A stretch of DNA of 64,000 nucleotides from Niallia circulans NBRC 13626. GTDB lineage: Bacteria > Bacillota > Bacilli > Bacillales > Cytobacillaceae. This document shows, one piece after another, positions 35,820-44,375 of the stretch. The translations under genes were made by a program, and so were the position numbers. The stretch spans positions 107,600 through 171,599 of the forward strand of contig NZ_BCVE01000010.1 in assembly GCF_001591585.1 (NCBI RefSeq), in the 5' to 3' direction. Under the pieces are notes generated by a model. That model ran no database searches. It was not told the DNA's origin and was given only the letters and a program-made list of their open reading frames with translations. The first letter of the stretch is position 1, and each line of letters starts with the position of its first letter.

Positions 35820-36518
35820 CTAGTTTATTCTCACTTTTTTACGCTGCCTTTTACTCACTCGCTCATCATTAAGCACTGCACCTAAAAAAATCGCTTTGGA
35901 ATTCGAAAGCATATCCCTTGTAAATTCAACGGTTTCTATATTGTTTTTATTGCTTCGTACAACCATTAATACTCCGTCTGATATATTCGATAGTAATAAA
36001 GAATCAGCAACAGATACTAGTGATGGCGTATCAAATATAACCATATCGTATTGATGGGATACGTTGCTTACTAACATCTCCATTGCAGGTGAACCGAGCA
36101 GTTCTGATGGATTAGGAGGCACAGGTCCACTAGTTAGCAGGTCAAGATGGTCAATAGGTGTTTCTATTACACATTCTTCTAGCCTGTCCCTGTTTACAAG
36201 TATAGTGCTTAAACCAAATTCATTATTTTCTTCAAATGATGTGTGTAATGTTGGATGACGAAAATTGGAGTCAACAAGAAGAACTCTTTTTCCTACCTCT
36301 GCAAAAGCTATTGCTAAATTAGCAGAAAAGGTAGATTTTCCTTCTGATTCTTCTCCTGATACAATTGCTAAGGTTTTAATCTGATTTTCATTAATAGCTA
36401 ACTGAATGCTAGCACGTATTGCATGGTATTGTTCTCTAATTGGCGATTTGGGTTTTAGATGGGATAATAGATTACTTACCCTTTCTAATTTAGATTTCCG
36501 TTTCGGTAGTGGTGACAT
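35820..36518 (-). CDS. BY-kinase-like protein lacking the C-terminal tyrosine cluster, operon 2
   Basis: This 232-residue CpsD-like ATPase has Walker A VSGEESEGKSTFSAN, an altered Walker A' LLVDSNFRHPTLH (normally VDADLRKP) and Walker B MVIFDTPSLV. The C-terminus ends SKRQRKKVRIN with no tyrosines, so it has no classical autophosphorylation site, unlike the operon 1 kinase (SYYYYGTN). It may be regulated differently or depend on the other kinase. The start overlaps the activator gene by 29 bp. Confidence 0.9.
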   Translation of the reverse strand: MSPLPKRKSKLERVSNLLSHLKPKSPIREQYHAIRASIQLAINENQIKTLAIVSGEESEGKSTFSANLAIAFAEVGKRVLLVDSNFRHPTLHTSFEENNEFGLSTILVNRDRLEECVIETPIDHLDLLTSGPVPPNPSELLGSPAMEMLVSNVSHQYDMVIFDTPSLVSVADSLLLSNISDGVLMVVRSNKNNIETVEFTRDMLSNSKAIFLGAVLNDERVSKRQRKKVRIN

Positions 36519-37242
36519 TTAACGATCTCCTTTCAGCTTTTAAGGATTCCATAAGTGATTGAGGGATTCTGTCTTTTTCAGAAATAGCAGATAGCGTTCC
36601 TACTACTTTTATATTTAATTTTTCTAAATCTGATTTTGATCTTACGGTCGTATCTAAAAAGGCAAATAATAAGACTAATCCCACTCCCATAATGGCTCCT
36701 AAAGCAACCGCGATTCCTATATTAACAGTTATACTAGGGCTGATCGGCTTTTCATTTACTATTGCTTCATTCATTATTTGCACATTATTAACCTTCATTA
36801 AGGATGGCAGTTTTTCTAAAAAAGTAGTAATAGTAGTATTGGTAATTTTTGCAGCTCGTTCTGGATTAGTGTCTGTAGTTGTTACATTTAAAACTTGTGT
36901 AGAATCTTGTTTAGCAACTTGGATTTGACTACTTAATTGCTCTGCCGTTATTGGTAATTGGAGCTTTTCAACCACATCATTTAAGATGACTGGATTTCTG
37001 ATAATGACAATATATGTATCGATTAAATCCATATTGGATCTTACATCCAGTTCACTGACATCAACGACTTTTTCAATATTCTTATTAACCAAAAGCTGTG
37101 AGCTGCTTTGATAGAGCGGCGTTATTTTATAATTAGTATATAAGCCGCTTACAATGCCAGCTCCAATGGATACTATCATGATAAGTAACATTCTTTTTTT
37201 CAAAATAGCTAAAATCTCTTTAACCGACTTTATTCCTTCCAA
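36490..37242 (-). CDS. polysaccharide chain-length / BY-kinase activator protein (Wzz family), operon 2
   Basis: This 250-residue Wzz-domain protein has two membrane helices (near residues 17-38 and 177-198 from the chosen start) and ISPSITVNI before TM2. I place the start at the TTG at 37242 because AGGAGG lies seven bases upstream. The open frame continues to an ATG at 37326, but that region contains the -10 box and SinR-type operator, so it is promoter rather than coding sequence. It is the first gene of operon 2. Confidence 0.9.
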   Translation of the reverse strand: MEGIKSVKEILAILKKRMLLIMIVSIGAGIVSGLYTNYKITPLYQSSSQLLVNKNIEKVVDVSELDVRSNMDLIDTYIVIIRNPVILNDVVEKLQLPITAEQLSSQIQVAKQDSTQVLNVTTTDTNPERAAKITNTTITTFLEKLPSLMKVNNVQIMNEAIVNEKPISPSITVNIGIAVALGAIMGVGLVLLFAFLDTTVRSKSDLEKLNIKVVGTLSAISEKDRIPQSLMESLKAERRSLNVTTTETEI

Positions 37243-37293
37243 TTGCTTACCTCCTAATATCGTACTTAATATAAGTTCATCCTTCGTTTTATC

Positions 37294-37323
37294 GTTCTTT
37301 ATAAAGAACTTATGTCTATTATA
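37294..37323 (-). promoter_or_regulatory. exopolysaccharide operon 2 promoter with perfect 16-bp SinR-type palindrome
   Basis: GTTCTTTATAAAGAAC (37294-37309) is a perfect palindrome of two GTTCTTT half-sites. On the minus strand a consensus TATAAT (37318-37323) lies 8 bp upstream, so the palindrome covers the start of transcription. The -35 is poor, consistent with a regulated promoter. The rest of the 509-bp gap up to the amidase start (37752) shows no gene. Confidence 0.8.
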
Positions 37324-37751
37324 CATCTTTTCTATTTCCTTGCGATAGGAATTTTTAACGATTTTTTTATTTTTTCACTTTCTTAATAATATCTTGTCAA
37401 TACTCCCTCCAAATGTAAATGCTCACTATTTTTTCTGTATTTGATTTCATTTTATAGTTATAATTGGAATTTACTAGAGACAGTGATAATTATCCGTTTA
37501 TTTTAAAGTTTTTCAAATTTTAACTTCCCAGAATGGAAAAATGAAGAGATTAGTCAGCTATATTGTTGACTATCGTTAAAACAGCAAAAAAGATACCCCT
37601 ATTATACTAGTTCTTATATCCTATATACATCATCAATTGGTAACATATACCAAGATAATAGGATAAAAATAGTGCTTTGGACCACCGAAATTATGATAGA
37701 ATAGTAGTGTTATACAGATTTCTCTGTAAAAAAATAAGAAGGGTTTTGGTG

Positions 37752-40481
37752 ATGAGGAAAAGAGTATTTTTGTTAGTTGCTGTATTGGTATTTAGTTTGG
37801 TGTTTCCTTCTAACTTAAGTATCGGACATGCTATGGAAAAGGCTGATACGAATGAGTTGGATATTAGCTCTAGCTATTATTTTATTTACTATAATGGCGA
37901 AAAGCAGGAAATCAACCTGAATGAGGAAGTTGTTTTACACTTAAATGGCTGGACAAATGAAAAGCAAGAAGCTGTTGAAGGTTATCTAACTGACTCATTA
38001 GGTGATCACGAAGTATTTTCAATGAATGTCGGAGAAGATCGAGAGCAGCTCCCGCTTTCTGAGGAAGAAAGTATACTTTATCGAATCGTTCCATCTGATT
38101 CTTACAAAATAGAACAGGTCGAACCGGTTACTTTCACAGATCAGGTTACTGTCATAGCACAAAATGATAACGGTACATCGATTGAAGAAGTAAAAACCTT
38201 GGATGAATATGGGACGGTTGTTCACAATCAAGGATTAACTTATTATTCTATAGACGAGAATCAACAAAAAGCATTGATTACGAAGGAAGAATATGATGCA
38301 TTAAATTTTGTAACAGACCCCTCTTCTTCTGAAAAAGTAGAAGAACCTTCCACTCCTAGTGAGGAAGTTCCGGAAGAAACACAGGATGATGAAATGGTGC
38401 AACCAGAGAATAATCAGGATGCTTCCCTCGAAAATGAGGAAACTTCTAAAAGCACAACTACAGAAGAAAGTCCTTCTGTAATGCCGAAAGCAAAAGCCTC
38501 TCGTGCAATGATACAATCTGCTGTATTAAATCCTTCTATTAATTATGCAAGCTTTGTTGATGGAAAATGGCAATCTCCTGTTAAAGACGGGATATTATCT
38601 GGAACTAGCGGGCAATCGAAACAATTAGAAGCAATGAAAATTTACCTTGCCAATGCAAATTACGCTGGCAGCGTTACCTACAAAACCCATGTACAAGGCT
38701 ATGGCTGGATGACAAGCAAGACCGATGGAGCAGAAAGTGGTGCGCCTGGTGAAGGAAAGCGTATGGAAGCAGTCCAAATAGCTTTAACTGGGGATATGGC
38801 AAAGCACTATGACATCTATTATCGGCTTCATGTTCAAACATTTGGCTGGCTAGGCTGGGCAAAGAATGGTGCATCTGCTGGTACGGAAGGGCTTTCCAAA
38901 CGAGTAGAAGCAATGGAAATCAAACTAGTAGCAAAAGGTGCGCAGGCGCCTGGCTCAACTGATAACTCCTTTATTACAAAACCATCTGTTACATATGCAA
39001 CACATGTTCAGACAATCGGCTGGCAGGATGCGGTTGCGGATGGAGAAATGAGCGGAACTTCTGGACAGTCCAATCGACTAGAAGGAATTAAAATTGATTT
39101 AAAGAATAAACCATACAGTGGAAGTATCGAGTATTCCACACATGTTCAAAGTATCGGCTGGCAAAACGCTGTGTCGAATGGCGCACTTTCTGGTACGTCA
39201 GGACAGAGTAAACGTCTCGAAGGTATTCGCATTAATTTAACAGGCGATATGGCCAAACATTATGACGTCTATTACCGTGTTCATGCACAAACTTACGGCT
39301 GGCTTGGCTGGGCGAAGAACGGTGCATCTGCTGGTACAGAAGGTCTTGCGAAGCGTTTAGAAGGAATTGAAATTGTCCTTTTAAATAAAGGTGCACAGGC
39401 GCCTGGTTCGACAAGTACTTCCTTTGTGAAAAAGCCTTCTGTGTCCTATAGTACCCATGTACAAGGCAAAGGCTGGATTTCTTCTGTGAAAGACGGTGTC
39501 TCAAGCGGTACTACTGGACAAGCAAAACGTTTAGAAGCTATTAAGATCAAATTAAACAATGCTTCTTTCCAAGGAGATATTGTTTATTCCACACATATCC
39601 AAGGTACAGGCTGGGTAACAAATTCTTCTAATGGAGAAATTTCCGGTACTGTTGGAAAGAGCAAACGATTGGAAGCAATCAAAATCAGTTTAACTAGTGA
39701 TATGGAGAAATATTTCGATGTTTACTACCGTGTCCATGCACAAAACTATGGCTGGCTTGGCTGGGCGAAAAATGGAATGAAGGCTGGATCGGAAGGATTA
39801 TCGAAACGATTAGAGTCTATCGAAATTAAAATTGTTCCTAAAGGAACTGGCTCTGCTGTTAGTGCAGCTAGTGCATTTAAACAAGCGAAAGCCGTTTTCC
39901 TAGATCCTGGCCATGGCGGGTCAGATCCTGGGGCAGTAGCAGGCGGTTATACCGAAGCGAACTTAAACTTAGCAGTAGCTAAGAAGGTAGAGAAGCTGCT
40001 GAAAAGCCGTGGCTATATCGTCTATATGTCCCGTACAAATGACACGTATGTTTCCTTACTAGATCGTTCGAAAAAAGCAAATGCTTTAAATCCAGATATC
40101 TTTGTGAGTATTCATCATAACTCAACAGGCACTGGTTCAACTACGGTATCTGGAATGGAATCTATTTTCTATAAATACAACCCAGCTTACCCTTCTCAAA
40201 TCAATAGCAAAAACCACAATGATCCAAACAGGATTATGAAAAGTACCTTGCTGGCTGATTTGCTACAGAAGAATATGGTTGGTGCAACAGGTGCCAATAA
40301 CCGTGGTATCTACGGTGAAACACTTGCAGTTCTACGTGAAACGGCTGTACCTGCTACGTTACTAGAGTTAGGATTTATCAATAATCCAACGGAACGTCAA
40401 AAGCTTGTATCAAGCAGCTATCAGGATAAAACAGCAAAAGCCATCGCCGATGGAATTGAAGAGTATTTTAAAAGATTTTAG
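37752..40481 (+). CDS. secreted N-acetylmuramoyl-L-alanine amidase with nine ChW repeats
   Basis: This 909-residue exported enzyme has a signal peptide (MRKRVFLLVAVLVFSLVFPS, cleaved near GHA), an acidic region (about residues 190-250), nine ChW-type repeats (GW...SGTSGQSKRLEAIKI pattern) in three groups of three, and a C-terminal Amidase_3 domain. Zn ligands and catalytic residues are seen in FLDPGHGGSDPG, GYTEANLN, FVSIHHNS and LLELGFI. It cleaves the amide between MurNAc and L-Ala. The ChW repeats probably bind wall or surface glycans. The start is set at ATG 37752 with AAGGG upstream; the frame is open to 37677. It is monocistronic with its own terminator. Confidence 0.92.
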   Translation: MRKRVFLLVAVLVFSLVFPSNLSIGHAMEKADTNELDISSSYYFIYYNGEKQEINLNEEVVLHLNGWTNEKQEAVEGYLTDSLGDHEVFSMNVGEDREQLPLSEEESILYRIVPSDSYKIEQVEPVTFTDQVTVIAQNDNGTSIEEVKTLDEYGTVVHNQGLTYYSIDENQQKALITKEEYDALNFVTDPSSSEKVEEPSTPSEEVPEETQDDEMVQPENNQDASLENEETSKSTTTEESPSVMPKAKASRAMIQSAVLNPSINYASFVDGKWQSPVKDGILSGTSGQSKQLEAMKIYLANANYAGSVTYKTHVQGYGWMTSKTDGAESGAPGEGKRMEAVQIALTGDMAKHYDIYYRLHVQTFGWLGWAKNGASAGTEGLSKRVEAMEIKLVAKGAQAPGSTDNSFITKPSVTYATHVQTIGWQDAVADGEMSGTSGQSNRLEGIKIDLKNKPYSGSIEYSTHVQSIGWQNAVSNGALSGTSGQSKRLEGIRINLTGDMAKHYDVYYRVHAQTYGWLGWAKNGASAGTEGLAKRLEGIEIVLLNKGAQAPGSTSTSFVKKPSVSYSTHVQGKGWISSVKDGVSSGTTGQAKRLEAIKIKLNNASFQGDIVYSTHIQGTGWVTNSSNGEISGTVGKSKRLEAIKISLTSDMEKYFDVYYRVHAQNYGWLGWAKNGMKAGSEGLSKRLESIEIKIVPKGTGSAVSAASAFKQAKAVFLDPGHGGSDPGAVAGGYTEANLNLAVAKKVEKLLKSRGYIVYMSRTNDTYVSLLDRSKKANALNPDIFVSIHHNSTGTGSTTVSGMESIFYKYNPAYPSQINSKNHNDPNRIMKSTLLADLLQKNMVGATGANNRGIYGETLAVLRETAVPATLLELGFINNPTERQKLVSSSYQDKTAKAIADGIEEYFKRF

Positions 40482-40489
40482 TGATAGTT

Positions 40490-40523
40490 AAAAAAGGATC
40501 AGCATGATTACTGATCCTTTTTT
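40490..40523 (+). terminator. terminator after amidase gene
   Basis: AAAAAGGATCAG and CTGATCCTTTTT form a 12-bp stem with an 8-nt loop, followed by T residues. Confidence 0.9.
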
Positions 40524-40621
40524 CTATATTAAGGAATTCATATTACAATTTATTTACTGTTCTCTTCGTATTCTTTGGTTCCTCCCCTCCTATGCTATAA
40601 TGTTCCTCGAGGTGATTTTAG

Positions 40622-41734
40622 ATGAGTGATTTTCATTGGTCCCAAATGGAGCGATTTATCGCTGCCTTTCAACGTTTTAACTGGATTGATTTAGGTATCG
40701 CCTTGTTAATCTTTCTTGTCTTTTTAGGATTTCGAAAGCTTTTTACCGCCTATATATACAAGTTAGTATTAGCAATGGTAAAGAAACTGCCGGTAGATAT
40801 TGTTTCGAAAATATTGCTAGCATTTGAAAAACCGCTACGATGGTTCTGGGTGATTCTCGGTACATACTTGGCACTTACTTATTTGCCATTCCCGATTACT
40901 ACCTTTAACTTTGTACAGCTGCTATATAAGTCGTTTATTATTGGATTGATCGGCTGGGGAATCTTTAATTATTTTTCCGATCAGTCGAATCCGTTCGAAC
41001 GAATGATTTCTCGAACCAAATTAGATTCAGATAGTATGCTGATTCCTTTCTTAGGAAGAGTATTCCGTATGCTTGTCGTCATTTTTACGGCTGTCAGCAT
41101 TCTAGATGTTTGGGAAATTCAAATTGGTGCCTTTGTTGCCGGTCTCGGAGTTGCAGGTCTTGCCTTCTCCTTAGCTGCACAGGACACGGTCGCCAACTTC
41201 TTCGGCGGTGTCGTAATTATCACGGAAAAACCATTTTCAAAAGGTGACTGGATTCAAACGCCTTCTGTAGAAGGAACCGTTGAGGATATTTCCTTCCGCA
41301 GTACGCAAATTCGCACATTTGCTGATACGATTGTAACCGTGCCAAACTCCAAACTTTCCAATGAAGCTATTACAAACTGGTCGAAGATGTCAAAACGACG
41401 AATAGACTATGAACTAGCTATTTCCTATCGTACGCCAAATGAAAAGCTAAAAACAGCTTTAAAAGAAATAGACGAAATGCTGCGTGCACATCCAGGTGTA
41501 CATCCCGATGCGATAATGGTTCGTTTTACCGATTTCCGTGATTATTCATTAGGTATCTTTGTCTACTTTTTCACGAAGACAACTATTTGGGCTGAATACC
41601 TAGCAGTGAAAGAAGACACAAATTTACAAATACTTAGTATCTTAGAGAAACACGGAATTGAAATTGCCTTGCCTAGTCAGCAGATTTACTTGCCAGAGAA
41701 AGAGGATGGGAAAAAATTGATGACTGGGGAATAA
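40622..41734 (+). CDS. MscS-family small-conductance mechanosensitive channel
   Basis: This 370-residue protein has three to four N-terminal membrane helices, the pore-lining TM3 with GAFVAGLGVAGLAFSLAAQD and the cytoplasmic beta domain (FSKGDWIQTPSVEGTVEDIS, VTVPNSKLSNEAITNWS), followed by an alpha-beta C-terminal domain. It releases solutes on hypo-osmotic shock. The start ATG 40622 has GAGGTGA upstream. It is monocistronic. Confidence 0.93.
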   Translation: MSDFHWSQMERFIAAFQRFNWIDLGIALLIFLVFLGFRKLFTAYIYKLVLAMVKKLPVDIVSKILLAFEKPLRWFWVILGTYLALTYLPFPITTFNFVQLLYKSFIIGLIGWGIFNYFSDQSNPFERMISRTKLDSDSMLIPFLGRVFRMLVVIFTAVSILDVWEIQIGAFVAGLGVAGLAFSLAAQDTVANFFGGVVIITEKPFSKGDWIQTPSVEGTVEDISFRSTQIRTFADTIVTVPNSKLSNEAITNWSKMSKRRIDYELAISYRTPNEKLKTALKEIDEMLRAHPGVHPDAIMVRFTDFRDYSLGIFVYFFTKTTIWAEYLAVKEDTNLQILSILEKHGIEIALPSQQIYLPEKEDGKKLMTGE

Positions 41735-41741
41735 ATGTTGA

Positions 41742-41785
41742 AGCACAGCTTTAAGTGTATTTTGCACTTAGGGTTGTCTTTTTTA
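41742..41785 (+). terminator. terminator after MscS-like gene
   Basis: An extended stem with TAAGTG and GCACTTA as its core and several G-T wobbles outward is followed by a CTTTTTT tract ending near 41785. Confidence 0.65.
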
Positions 41786-41878
41786 TGAGGAGTATAAATG
41801 GAAGAACTTATCAAGCACAAAAACAACATAATTCCTCTTGCTTTTACAAATAATACCTTCTAACTAGGGGGTGTCACA

Positions 41879-42064
41879 ATGATGTGGAATAGCGCTAAAA
41901 AAATCATCTGGCTGTTATTTGCGAGCACGATTTTATCCAGTCTATTTAGTGCGGCAATGATTGTCATAAGCATGAAAATGTATAAGGATATATTATTTTT
42001 AAGAAGAAGATTAAGTAATACAGGTGACAATGGGATTAGATTTCAAAAGTATCGACAGCCCTAA
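41879..42064 (+). CDS. small membrane protein of unknown function
   Basis: A 61-residue predicted protein with a GGGGGTG ribosome-binding site before ATG 41879. One strong membrane helix spans about residues 9-31 (IIWLLFASTILSSLFSAAMI), followed by a basic tail. I do not recognise the family. Its good start and isolation support a real gene. Confidence 0.55.
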   Translation: MMWNSAKKIIWLLFASTILSSLFSAAMIVISMKMYKDILFLRRRLSNTGDNGIRFQKYRQP

Positions 42065-42674
42065 TCTTAAAATCCCTTTTACTTTTTAGAGGACACACCG
42101 TAAAAAACGTCTAGAAAAGCATAGCCATCTTTTCAGACGTTTCATGGTGAATCAATGGATTTCGTTATTCAACATCCCGCAAACGAAAAAGACCCTAAAA
42201 ACATTAAAATATAGGCTAATAAACCTCCGCCTATAAAAAACACTATCACTGGTATATAATGAAACAACAAATAGACGGCGATAATTCCGACTGGCATGAC
42301 CATCGTTTGGAAAGGGCGTCAAAGGAAAGAATATGGCGTGTTTGACATATTGAACTAGCGAAAAATCATAATGGTCATATACAGGGAAAATATATTATAT
42401 AATAAGACCACACAAAACCAAAACAGGAAGGATAAAAATATCATACTAATAAATCCATAACCAGGATTCACTAATAGCAGCTATCGTGGTACAAGACCGA
42501 AATGCTGATAGGATCGATAAGAAAACAGGAACAGGGCGTAAAAAAGGCAGAAGACTAGTTCCGTTGACTGGAAATAGGCAAGCAAATGGCATGTGATGAA
42601 CGAGTCAAACAATGGTTCTTTATACCTGTCAAAAATCAAACCACACCACTGTAGAAATGTTAAGATGTGCTTGG
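42065..42674. other. gene-poor 610-bp region with one 44-codon minus-strand frame
   Basis: No normal-length gene is visible. On the minus strand 42169-42303 encodes a 44-residue hydrophobic peptide (starts MVMPVGIIAVYLL, ends FSFAGC) with two helix-like stretches. It may be a small membrane protein or the remnant of a larger one, as no good ribosome-binding site precedes it. The rest reads like decayed coding DNA with stops in all frames. Confidence 0.45.
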
Positions 42675-43244
42675 CTAATTATTAGACGTATATTTATTGC
42701 TTCCAGGAAGTTTTTTGATATTGTTCCAAGCTTCAATTGCTTCCTCACGACTCTTCTCTTGATTATTAATGTCAGCAAAAAAATCACGAATAAATTGATT
42801 GTATTCGAATTGAGGAGCGATTATTTTCTTGTATGATGGGTCCTTCTTTCGTTCTTCTTCTTTATACCAAGCATCTACTGCATCCCGATATGTTTTTCCA
42901 ATGTTATTTTTAAAATAATTTTGGATATACGTAGAAAAATGAAAATTAGGAATAACTGTCTTGAAGAAGGCTCTTACATTTTGACTACAACGATGATTTT
43001 CCGAAATGATTGTATCAAGACTTAAATCGCCCGGTATCTCTGACTTACTATTTAACTTTGACTTTCTAATCGGCTTCTTTATCTCTCCTGTTCGAAGAAA
43101 TGTTTCAATTCTATCGGAAATCTCTATTTTTGATCCCGATGCACTTATTCCATTTTCCCTGCAAAAAGATTGTAATTCCTCTTTTAACCAATAAAAATCT
43201 TTAAAACTATCTATACTAATATCTTTTGTAAGATTTGGTCTCAT
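42675..43244 (-). CDS. SAP-like / DUF6434 domain protein
   Basis: This 189-residue soluble protein has an N-terminal SAP-like helix-extended-helix motif (YWLKEELQSFCRENGISASG, then KIEISDRIETFL), which in other proteins binds DNA, and a C-terminal DUF6434-like part (SENHRCSQNVRAFFK, YRDAVDAWYKEEE). GGGAGG is eight bases before ATG 43244. It is monocistronic; its role is unknown. Confidence 0.8.
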   Translation of the reverse strand: MRPNLTKDISIDSFKDFYWLKEELQSFCRENGISASGSKIEISDRIETFLRTGEIKKPIRKSKLNSKSEIPGDLSLDTIISENHRCSQNVRAFFKTVIPNFHFSTYIQNYFKNNIGKTYRDAVDAWYKEEERKKDPSYKKIIAPQFEYNQFIRDFFADINNQEKSREEAIEAWNNIKKLPGSNKYTSNN

Positions 43245-43372
43245 ATTTTACACCTCCCTATTCATATTATAGAACATTTGTTCTAATTAATCAAAGTTAA
43301 TCAGAAACAAAAGTAACAAGATTTACCAAAATCCATAAGGAAAAAGGATTCTTTCTTACCAAGCATCGATTT

Positions 43373-43795
43373 TTACAATTTATTTATAATTCCCACCATC
43401 TTTTCTTGTGTTTCCTTTAACCGTTCTGTTATTCCCATATTGGCTGATTCATCATCAGAATAAAAAGTTGAAAATGACTGATTTTCATACCTTGGCACAA
43501 TATGCATATGATAATGGGTAAGTTCGTTAAAGACGCCCCCATTTTGGCATATCGTTATTCCATCTGGATGATATAGTTCTTTTATAACTTTTGAAAGGAG
43601 GATGGATGCCTCCATTATTGACTTGGACGTTGATTCATCTAGTTCCTCTACCTCATAAAAATGCTTCTTTGGCAAGATTAATGTATGCCCTTCATTAAAT
43701 GGAAGATGATCCAAAAAACAACAAACATAATCGTCCTCATATACAACGTAAACTGGTTCGTTTTTATTCGCTAATTTACAGCCTATACAATCCAT
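43373..43795 (-). CDS. HIT family nucleotide hydrolase/transferase
   Basis: This 140-residue histidine-triad protein starts MDCIGCKLANKNEP and carries LPFNEGHTLILPKKH and the triad ELTHYHMHIVPRY (H-x-H-x-H-like, with an extra residue arrangement HYHMH). It acts on nucleoside phosphoramidates or dinucleotides. Two Cys near the N-terminus may bind Zn. It lies 10 bp downstream of the DUF4304 gene, so probably co-transcribed. Confidence 0.9.
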   Translation of the reverse strand: MDCIGCKLANKNEPVYVVYEDDYVCCFLDHLPFNEGHTLILPKKHFYEVEELDESTSKSIMEASILLSKVIKELYHPDGITICQNGGVFNELTHYHMHIVPRYENQSFSTFYSDDESANMGITERLKETQEKMVGIINKL

Positions 43796-43805
43796 AACCG
43801 TTCTC

Positions 43806-44222
43806 CTATTCTATCTTTCTATGTAATAACTGCTTTACTTCTGAAGCAACTTGTTCATAATCTTTTTCATCTATGGCATTTTCGAAATGAAACCATTGTT
43901 TGCTAGCATCATTTAAGTCTTCATTCAGCCGATATCGTTCATTTACATCATGTGCCGTTACCTTTTTTGGTGAGATATGTTCTCCCCAGCTCGTTGTTAT
44001 TCCCTCTGCCGGACAAAATGCTAATTCCACAACAAATGATCCACCATAACGATTAAATTGAAACGTAATTAAATCAATATGATTCTCCTTTTGTCTTCTA
44101 AAATGTGGAAATGCCCCCTTAAAACCATGCTCTCTTAAGTAGGAAACGACAGTAATCTTTAAAGCTTTAATCATAGCTAGACGATTATTTGTACTTATGA
44201 TGAACACCTCCCAATTTTTCAC
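43806..44222 (-). CDS. DUF4304-like protein
   Basis: The protein shows the DUF4304 pattern (YLREHGFKGAFPHFRRQKEN, NRYGGSFVVELAF, WFHFENAIDE). The start is unclear. A GTG at 44222 opens the frame, yet a strong GGGAGG lies downstream of it at a place where the correctly spaced codons are ATC/ATA rather than ATG/GTG/TTG. ATG 44174 is the next usual start. Function is unknown; it is probably in an operon with the HIT gene. Confidence 0.75.
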   Translation of the reverse strand: MKNWEVFIISTNNRLAMIKALKITVVSYLREHGFKGAFPHFRRQKENHIDLITFQFNRYGGSFVVELAFCPAEGITTSWGEHISPKKVTAHDVNERYRLNEDLNDASKQWFHFENAIDEKDYEQVASEVKQLLHRKIE

Positions 44223-44308
44223 ACTCCTACTCTTAGGTTAATCATTTGGATATTCTCTGTAAATAGTGTAAAAATTATTATTACTCTGACGAAAAATTAC
44301 AGACCCCA

Positions 44309-44339
44309 TTGACTCTACCCTTAGAGGAGAGTTTACACT
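44309..44339 (+). promoter_or_regulatory. MerR-type promoter (19-bp spacer) for MFS pump operon
   Basis: The -35 TTGACT (44309-44314) and -10 TACACT (44334-44339) are separated by 19 bp. The spacer contains an inverted repeat, ACTCT...AGAGT. Over-long spacers with a central dyad are the hallmark of promoters activated by MerR-family proteins, and such a gene is the second in this unit. Confidence 0.85.
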
Positions 44340-44375
44340 TAATCTTTGTAGATACTTCTTAAGGAGACGAACATT

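Noticed and set aside
42310..42670. Insertion sequence remnant
   Set aside because: No terminal inverted repeats or transposase motif found; only degraded sequence.
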